From JBAZMA01 sp041649995 (lineage in GTDB: Bacteria > Omnitrophota > Gorgyraeia > Velamenicoccales > Velamenicoccaceae), in the NCBI GenBank assembly GCA_041649995.1, contig JBAZMA010000032.1:1-5863 (forward strand): a DNA stretch of 5,863 bases. Direction: 5' to 3'. Of the stretch, positions 1 through 4,312 are shown piece by piece. Every line of letters begins with the position of its first letter. Positions within the stretch are counted from its first letter, which is position 1. A program made the position numbers and the translations under genes. The notes under the pieces are model-generated. The model searched no databases. It had not been told where the DNA came from and saw nothing but the letters and a program-made list of their open reading frames with translations.

Positions 1-498
1 GAGATCGCCGGGAAACTCGCCACGAAGTATGTGACGGAGCTGTGCGGCCGGCGGATGGAAGTCGACCTGCGCGGAGACGTCGCAGACACGAAGAAGTTCG
101 ACAGCCACGCAGGGGACGGAATGTTCGCGACGGCCGTGTGCAACGCGATCCGCGAGGACACGCATAACTCGGTCATTTCGGGAAAGTCGGTCCAGAAGGA
201 GGCGTACGTGCCAGACTACAAACCCAAGGTGCCGGTGCGCTACTGCCGCACGCGGTTCGATGACAAGGGCAACGTGCTCACCGGCGGACAATTCTGGGGA
301 TGGGGCGCGCCGCTCAGCGACGACAAAGACCTCGCGGTGGACACGCTGTGGTGCGCCGATTGCGGTGAGGTGTACATGTACCACCACGCCGAGAAGCGAT
401 CTGCCGAGGACCTGGAGGCGGACATCGAACGTTTGCGCGTGCGGGACGCGGAGGCGGCCAGATGGATGGCAGCGCGTCAGCAAGTGGCGCCAGTTTGA
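1..498 (+). CDS. 3' part of an unrecognised protein, CxxC-containing, with a helical C-terminus
   Basis: The frame is open from the left edge to a TGA at 496-498, giving about 165 residues with no start inside the window. The GTG at 31 is in frame but is probably just an internal valine. I do not recognise the family. Visible features are a possible metal-binding or structural pair WCADCG (about base 349 onward) followed by Y, M and two histidines, a glycine/tryptophan-rich stretch just before it (QFWGWGAP), and a charged, probably coiled-coil C-terminus (EDLEADIERLRVRDAEAARW). Codon third positions are GC-rich as in the neighbours, which supports real coding. It lies on the same strand as the nuclease gene, 44 bases upstream of it. 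Only one CxxC pair is visible, so a complete zinc finger is not shown. No function is assigned. Confidence 0.75.
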   Translation, partial: EIAGKLATKYVTELCGRRMEVDLRGDVADTKKFDSHAGDGMFATAVCNAIREDTHNSVISGKSVQKEAYVPDYKPKVPVRYCRTRFDDKGNVLTGGQFWGWGAPLSDDKDLAVDTLWCADCGEVYMYHHAEKRSAEDLEADIERLRVRDAEAARWMAARQQVAPV

Positions 499-525
499 CA
501 TAACACGCACAACAAAACACCGCCT

Positions 526-542
526 GAAAAAATCAAACTATA
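526..542 (+). promoter_or_regulatory. A-rich start-proximal element of the nuclease gene
   Basis: An A6 run (527-532) and the sequence CTATA directly precede the ATG at 543, in a 44-base gap between GC-rich genes. Similar A-tracts lie just upstream of the ankyrin and RING genes. This could be a promoter or a very short leader. Its role is inferred from position and composition only. Confidence 0.4.
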
Positions 543-2528
543 ATGGGAGTGGGCAGTTGGGTCAGGGAGTATCTGCGCGCAAAATATGGCGACTGTTTTC
601 TGTCCCGGCGGAGCCTGCCAAAGGGCGTGCGGATCCGCGTGGTCACGTTCGACATGGAGCAGATCGCGTTCAAGTTACCGCATTGGGCGCGCACGCGGAC
701 CGACATCCTGTCGCACATCCTGCGCTGCATGCACGCGGCCGCGATCGAGGCGCGGAACACGCTCGACGAGAGCGCGGACACGCGCGACAACGTGGTGCAC
801 GTGTACGCGACGTTCGACACGGCCGACGGCGTGACGGCGGCGAAGGAGATGTGCCGCCTGGCGCGCTACCGCCGCGGCAAACCACTGCCGCCAAACGCGG
901 ACGCGCAGGTCCGGGCGTTCACGTCGGACGAGCCGATCACGTGCACGTGGACCGACTTCATGGCCATCCCGGATGGGCGGCGGGCCGTGCTGTCGTACCT
1001 CGCGCAGAGTCTGTCTCAGCTGAAGGCGGAGACGTTTGGCGACGGCATCCGCCTGCACGTCGGCAACTCTGGGCCGATCGGCGAGGCGGAGCTCAAGCAG
1101 CAGGCCATCACCGTGTACAACGCGCGCCTCGGCGTGATGAACGACAGCTCCGACAGCGACCTGATCATCGCACTGCTGATGGTGATGCGTCTCATCGTCG
1201 CGCGTGCCGGCGCGGCCGGCGAAGAGGTTCCGCCGGTCATCATCCGCTCGACGTTCTACGTCGCGGACACGAAGGTCGCGCCCGACGCGGAGCCCGGCGA
1301 CGCGCCGGCGGTCGCGCCCGGTGCGCTGATCGACGAGGGCGACGAGTTTTTCACCGGAGACGCCGTGCTCGATGCGATCCTCGCATCCGCTGACGATGCC
1401 GACCTGCTGGACATCCTCGGCCCGCGTCCCGCGCCGGCGCCAGCGCCCCCCGTCGCAAAGGCGAAGCGCAAGATGGTGCGCGAGTACGTACTGGTGCACA
1501 AGCTGTGGGATGCGATGCAGCGCGAATACGAGACGATGCCGGAGACGTTTGCGCTCATCGCGCTGATGATGGGGTCCGACCTCGTGCCGAGCGTGAACGG
1601 CGGCGCCGGCAGCACCATCCCCGGCATCGGCGGCCGGTTCGCGTGGGATGTGTGGGAAGAGGTCGCCGCGGACCTCCGGCCGATGGTGCAGCAGACCATC
1701 GACATCGGCAATCCCCAGAGCGCCGTGATCGGCGACGAGAGCACGCAGGGCGCAGACTCCCCCATGGCCCCGCAGCCGCTGTCGGCCCCGTCCCCGCCGC
1801 CGGCGCAGCTGACCGAACCGCCGGCCGAGGTGGCGGAGGCCAGCGCGGTCGAGCACTACTTCAGGTACACCGTCAGCCTGCGCGCCGTCATGCGCTGGTT
1901 GCGCGCGGCGTACACGAAGAAGATCAAGTCCAAGATGCGGTTCGCCCGCGACGCTGACACGCAGCGGTTCGTGCTCCCGCGGTGGTCCGACCTGATCGCG
2001 GTCACCGCCGACGCATCGGCGCGCGCGCTGCGCATCCTCGACCAGCAGTGGGCCCTGCAGGTGTGCCTCCAGGCGCAGTACGCGCTGAACTACTACGGCA
2101 TGGGCGTCGGGTCGCGCGATCCGGTGGCCAAGGACGACGACGGGGCATCGCTGTGGGGGTGGACGGCGAGGCGGGGTGCGACCGAACCCGCACTCGCCGC
2201 GGAAGCGTACGATGCGTACTCGCGCTGGCACGGCATGCCAGAGATGACCGACCTGCACCTGTCCAATGCCAACGATGCGTTTGGGTTTGGCGACGAGGTC
2301 TCGACGCTCGCGTTCGCGCCCGCGTGGATGGCAGCGCGCTCCGTGAGAACGGCCACGGCGAAGCGCACCCGCAAGCCGGCAGCGGCCGCGGGTCCGCCGG
2401 CGAAGAAGCCGGCCCGCGTGGCCATACCCCCAACGCCGCCGCCGGACGACGGCCCACCCGCCGCCGCGGGACCACCGCCAAAGCGCCCGGTGCCGGACAC
2501 CGAATGGGGGGACGACAATTTCTGGTGA
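543..2528 (+). CDS. XRN/FEN-1-like 5'-3' nuclease
   Basis: A 661-residue protein of the XRN/FEN (PIN-like) 5'-3' nuclease superfamily. The start is MGVGSWVREYL, like the MGV/MGI start of XRN and FEN proteins. The seven acidic metal-binding positions known in XRN1 all have candidates: D37 (VVTFDME), D92 (TFDTADG), E181 and E183 (GEAELK, compare GEGEHK), D204 and D206 (DSSDSDLI, compare GLDADLI) and D346 (MMGSDLVP). The basic LARYRRGK at 106-113 matches the arginine-rich segment after the second aspartate in XRN. Residues 355-370 (STIPGIGGRFAWD) resemble the helix-three-turn-helix DNA-binding loop of FEN-1, so the protein mixes traits of both families. Low-complexity inserts lie at about 244-305 and 390-435. 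The Pro/Ala/Lys-rich tail (600-650) could carry a nuclear localisation signal. Poxvirus G5 is a comparable viral member that acts in genome processing; a role in mRNA decay is the alternative. The start is supported by the A-tract just upstream. Confidence 0.85.
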   Translation: MGVGSWVREYLRAKYGDCFLSRRSLPKGVRIRVVTFDMEQIAFKLPHWARTRTDILSHILRCMHAAAIEARNTLDESADTRDNVVHVYATFDTADGVTAAKEMCRLARYRRGKPLPPNADAQVRAFTSDEPITCTWTDFMAIPDGRRAVLSYLAQSLSQLKAETFGDGIRLHVGNSGPIGEAELKQQAITVYNARLGVMNDSSDSDLIIALLMVMRLIVARAGAAGEEVPPVIIRSTFYVADTKVAPDAEPGDAPAVAPGALIDEGDEFFTGDAVLDAILASADDADLLDILGPRPAPAPAPPVAKAKRKMVREYVLVHKLWDAMQREYETMPETFALIALMMGSDLVPSVNGGAGSTIPGIGGRFAWDVWEEVAADLRPMVQQTIDIGNPQSAVIGDESTQGADSPMAPQPLSAPSPPPAQLTEPPAEVAEASAVEHYFRYTVSLRAVMRWLRAAYTKKIKSKMRFARDADTQRFVLPRWSDLIAVTADASARALRILDQQWALQVCLQAQYALNYYGMGVGSRDPVAKDDDGASLWGWTARRGATEPALAAEAYDAYSRWHGMPEMTDLHLSNANDAFGFGDEVSTLAFAPAWMAARSVRTATAKRTRKPAAAAGPPAKKPARVAIPPTPPPDDGPPAAAGPPPKRPVPDTEWGDDNFW

Positions 2529-2547
2529 GGACCGGGGAGGGAAGGCT

Positions 2548-2577
2548 CGGAAAAAAATACCCCATATTCTTTTTCTG
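2548..2577 (+). terminator. AT-rich hairpin downstream of the nuclease stop
   Basis: The arms 2548-2559 and 2565-2577 pair over 12 positions (one G-T), with a single bulged C at 2569 and a CCCCA loop at 2560-2564. The core is GAAAAA pairing with TTTTTC. It starts 20 bases after the TGA at 2526-2528 and ends 30 bases before the next ATG. Hairpins in 3' ends act as transcription-end and polyadenylation signals in mimiviruses and pandoraviruses. That use here is inferred. Confidence 0.55.
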
Positions 2578-2596
2578 CCCGAAAAATAGCATCATC

Positions 2597-2607
2597 GGAA
2601 AAAAACA
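2597..2607 (+). promoter_or_regulatory. A-tract upstream of the ankyrin gene
   Basis: CGG followed by A7 (2599-2605) and CA sits immediately before the ATG at 2608. It resembles the A-tracts before the nuclease and RING starts. It probably marks the promoter or short leader and supports this start codon. There is no experimental or consensus support beyond the similarity. Confidence 0.4.
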
Positions 2608-3204
2608 ATGGGAGCGAACGTGACGAAACATCGCTCGGCGGACAAGCTCGTGCACGCCATCGCATTTGGCGCCACCGCCGAACGTGTGCGCGCCATCATC
2701 GCAGAGTGCCCCGTCGACGTGAACGCGCACGACCGGCGCTACAGGTACACCCCGCTCACCGCGGCGTGTCGCCGCTACGACCACGACCCGGCCGCGGTGC
2801 GACGCACCGAGGCAGTTGTCGCGGAGCTCGTCAGCGCGGGCGCAAAACCCGACGTCGTCGACGGCATGGGCGACGTGCCGCTGAACCTCGCCGCATACGA
2901 CGACCGCGTGTCGCTTGTGCGTCTGCTGCTGGCGCGCGGCGCAAACCCGAACACGCGCAGCGCCAACGGGTACACCGCGCTGCATTACGCGGCGGCATCC
3001 GCATCGTTGTCTGTGCGAGATCTGCTGCTCGCGAAAGCGGATCCGCGGCTTCGGGCGAACGACGGGCGCACGCCTCGGCGGGTGGCGGAGCGCGTGCAAG
3101 AGGGTGCACATTCGCTCATGCTGCGCGATGCGAATCTGGTGGTTGTGATGCTGAGAAACGCAACACGGGGTAAACGCGAAAAGAACACGGTTTTCATCCC
3201 GTGA
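2608..3204 (+). CDS. Ankyrin-repeat protein
   Basis: A 198-residue protein made almost entirely of ankyrin repeats. The first, degenerate repeat spans about 13-46 (ending VDVNAHDRRYRY). The second is about 48-88 and is lengthened by an arginine/aspartate-rich loop (RRYDHDPAAVRR). The third, 90-122, is close to canonical (VPLNLAAYDD then LVRLLLARGANPN). The fourth is 123-154 (TALHYAAA then DLLLAKADPRLRANDGR). A partial fifth starts at TPRRVAERV. The C-terminus is short and basic (NATRGKREKN). No F-box or other second domain is visible, so it is not an ankyrin/F-box fusion of the poxvirus type. Ankyrin arrays are protein-binding scaffolds, common and often multicopy in amoeba viruses, and the partner cannot be read from sequence. 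The start at 2608 directly follows an A-tract. The gene converges with the RING gene, 39 bases away. Confidence 0.9.
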   Translation: MGANVTKHRSADKLVHAIAFGATAERVRAIIAECPVDVNAHDRRYRYTPLTAACRRYDHDPAAVRRTEAVVAELVSAGAKPDVVDGMGDVPLNLAAYDDRVSLVRLLLARGANPNTRSANGYTALHYAAASASLSVRDLLLAKADPRLRANDGRTPRRVAERVQEGAHSLMLRDANLVVVMLRNATRGKREKNTVFIP

Positions 3205-3242
3205 CACCCCATTCCCTCTTCGTGTTCAGCTGAGTGGTGTCA
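3202..3242. terminator. Possible bidirectional terminator between convergent genes
   Basis: TGACACC (3202-3208) and GGTGTCA (3236-3242) form a perfect 7-base inverted repeat. It overlaps the ankyrin TGA and ends two bases short of the RING stop (3244-3246). An 8-base palindrome, TCAGCTGA (3226-3233), lies inside. The long loop and small arms make this a weak call. Its position between two converging genes is the main support. Confidence 0.3.
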
Positions 3243-3243
3243 T

Positions 3244-4242
3244 TCACACGAACACCCTGATCATCTTGCGCTTCACTGGTCCGCGACAGGTAGGACACAT
3301 GACCTCGGACGCGTCCTTCCGATCGATCAGCGCACGCGCACATGCGAAGCACAGTAGGTGTCCACACTCGGCAGCGGCCAGCTGGCGCTTGTTCGTCAGG
3401 CAGACGGTGCAAGATGCTTCGCCGTCCGCGGCCGGCACGTCATCGCCCACCAGAGTCAGCTGCACGATATCAGCGTCATCGGCAACAGGCGCATGGTCAG
3501 CGACACCGGCAGAACCTTGCGCAACTTTACGTGCCGTCGCAGGCGACGGCTCCTCCTCCGCGTCGAGTTTCTTCGCCGCCGTCCTCCTCGTCCTCTTGCG
3601 GCCGAGAGCCGTGGCGTGAAGCCCGGGCCTGATGATGCCCGCGTTTATCTGGCAACCGTGCATGGGACCAGCGAACGTGGTGACACTAGTCCGACTCTCG
3701 GAACCGGCGCCGGGCCGTGGACGCTTCGGCAACTTGACCACCTTGTCGCGGTACGTGGCGTTAAATCCGGTCGCGGATCCGTGTCGGCCGGTGCACTCGG
3801 CGTTCACTCCAGTCGCCTTGCAGTAATCTCCGCGCGCCATCGCGTTAACTCCGGTCACTTGGTTGTGATTCCCGTATGCCGACGCCGCGACGCCGGTCAC
3901 CGTGGAGAAGTTTCCGTGCAATGACGCGTTTGTGCCGGAGACGGTGTTTCTGTCGCCCACCACGGTCAGGCCGGTGCCGCTCAGCACGTTGCCATCCCCA
4001 AAGATTGTGCATCCGACCAGACCGGAACGGGTGACCCCGTCCAGATGCATCTCGGTGCCCAACCCCGACGATATCGCGCCGGCGGCGGCAGCGGACGTTA
4101 CGACGGCGTGGCTGACTGCCACATTCCCCGCCGAATCGAATGTGACACTGTCTCCCGGCATGACCCTGTACCCGCCGGTGTCGCTGGCGATGATGGTATC
4201 GCCATAGGTCACGTCCACCCCAAAGTCGTCATCGTCCGACAT
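3244..4242 (-). CDS. RING-finger protein with YadA-head-like 14-residue repeats (probable E3 ubiquitin ligase)
   Basis: A 332-residue protein starting at the ATG at 4242-4240. The start is acidic (MSDDDD). Residues 77-160 hold six tandem 14-residue repeats with the pattern NAxxxGxxxxxTGV, which resemble the left-handed beta-roll head repeats of YadA-type trimeric adhesins. A basic segment follows at about 214-225 (GRKRTRRTAAKKL), possibly a nuclear localisation signal, then an acidic, Ala-rich linker. The C-terminus is a C3HC4 RING: C278, C281, C293, H295, C298, C301, C316 and C319. It ends in a short hydrophobic tail (RKMIRVFV), like the MDM2 and IAP RINGs, whose tails take part in dimerisation and E2 activation. 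The likely role is transfer of ubiquitin to host or viral targets, with the repeat array as the binding or oligomerising part. That role is inferred. An in-frame ATG at 4290 is possible, but 4242 directly follows an A-tract as in the neighbouring genes. Confidence 0.85.
   Translation of the reverse strand: MSDDDDFGVDVTYGDTIIASDTGGYRVMPGDSVTFDSAGNVAVSHAVVTSAAAAGAISSGLGTEMHLDGVTRSGLVGCTIFGDGNVLSGTGLTVVGDRNTVSGTNASLHGNFSTVTGVAASAYGNHNQVTGVNAMARGDYCKATGVNAECTGRHGSATGFNATYRDKVVKLPKRPRPGAGSESRTSVTTFAGPMHGCQINAGIIRPGLHATALGRKRTRRTAAKKLDAEEEPSPATARKVAQGSAGVADHAPVADDADIVQLTLVGDDVPAADGEASCTVCLTNKRQLAAAECGHLLCFACARALIDRKDASEVMCPTCRGPVKRKMIRVFV
3763..4014 (-). repeat. Six tandem 42-base coding repeats (14-residue YadA-like units)
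   Basis: Six consecutive units of exactly 14 residues begin GCTIFGDGNVLSGT, GLTVVGDRNTVSGT, NASLHGNFSTVTGV, AASAYGNHNQVTGV, NAMARGDYCKATGV and NAECTGRHGSATGF. A partial seventh (NATYRD) follows. Glycine recurs at positions 6 and 13 of each unit. The nucleotide copies have diverged, so the array is old or under protein-level selection and is not a recent DNA duplication. The similarity to Hep/Hag (YadA head) repeats is recognised by pattern only. Confidence 0.8.
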
Positions 4243-4256
4243 TTTTTTTATTTCTA
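4243..4256 (-). promoter_or_regulatory. A-rich element directly upstream of the RING gene
   Basis: On the coding strand the sequence GTAGAAATAAAAAAA runs straight into the ATG at 4242. The gap between this gene and the upstream EGF gene is 70 bases, and this is its most AT-rich part. It probably marks the promoter or a short A-rich leader and supports choosing 4242 over the ATG at 4290. Confidence 0.4.
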
Positions 4257-4312
4257 CCCTTTCCAATTTGATCAGCGAGCAATTGTTCATTTGTGTGCCT
4301 CCCCCGCCACCA

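Noticed and set aside
31..33. GTG as the start of the first gene
   Set aside because: The frame is open through to the left edge, with protein-like residues before it, so the true start is probably outside the window.
260..1393. Plus-strand open frame (377 codons) overlapping the first two genes
   Set aside because: The product is Arg/Ala-rich shadow sequence, and the two genes it overlaps have better start context and protein-like composition.
675..2258. Long minus-strand open frame (527 codons) opposite the nuclease gene
   Set aside because: The translation is Arg/His/Val-rich low-complexity sequence typical of the antisense of GC-rich coding DNA, while the plus strand carries a recognisable nuclease with all its catalytic residues.
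465..2338. Shared 14-base string TGGATGGCAGCGCG at the end of the first gene and near the end of the nuclease gene (both encode WMAAR)
   Set aside because: No similarity extends beyond the string, and a match of this length in GC-biased coding DNA is plausibly chance.
2002..3207. Minus-strand open frame (401 codons) spanning the nuclease end, the gap and the ankyrin gene
   Set aside because: It crosses a clear gene boundary and hairpin, has no domain I recognise, and lies opposite two well-supported genes.
3763..4014. CRISPR-like or satellite repeat array
   Set aside because: The 42-base periodicity is fully explained by a coding 14-residue repeat. The copies are diverged and there are no spacers.
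4264..4285. CAATT/AATTG inverted repeat in the gap between the EGF and RING genes as a terminator
   Set aside because: The arms are only five bases, AT-only apart from one pair, with a 12-base loop. This is too weak to call.
4243..4290. Start of the RING gene at the upstream in-frame ATG (4290), adding 16 residues
   Set aside because: The ATG at 4242 directly follows an A-tract like the other starts, and the extra residues would be encoded across that AT-rich element. It remains possible.
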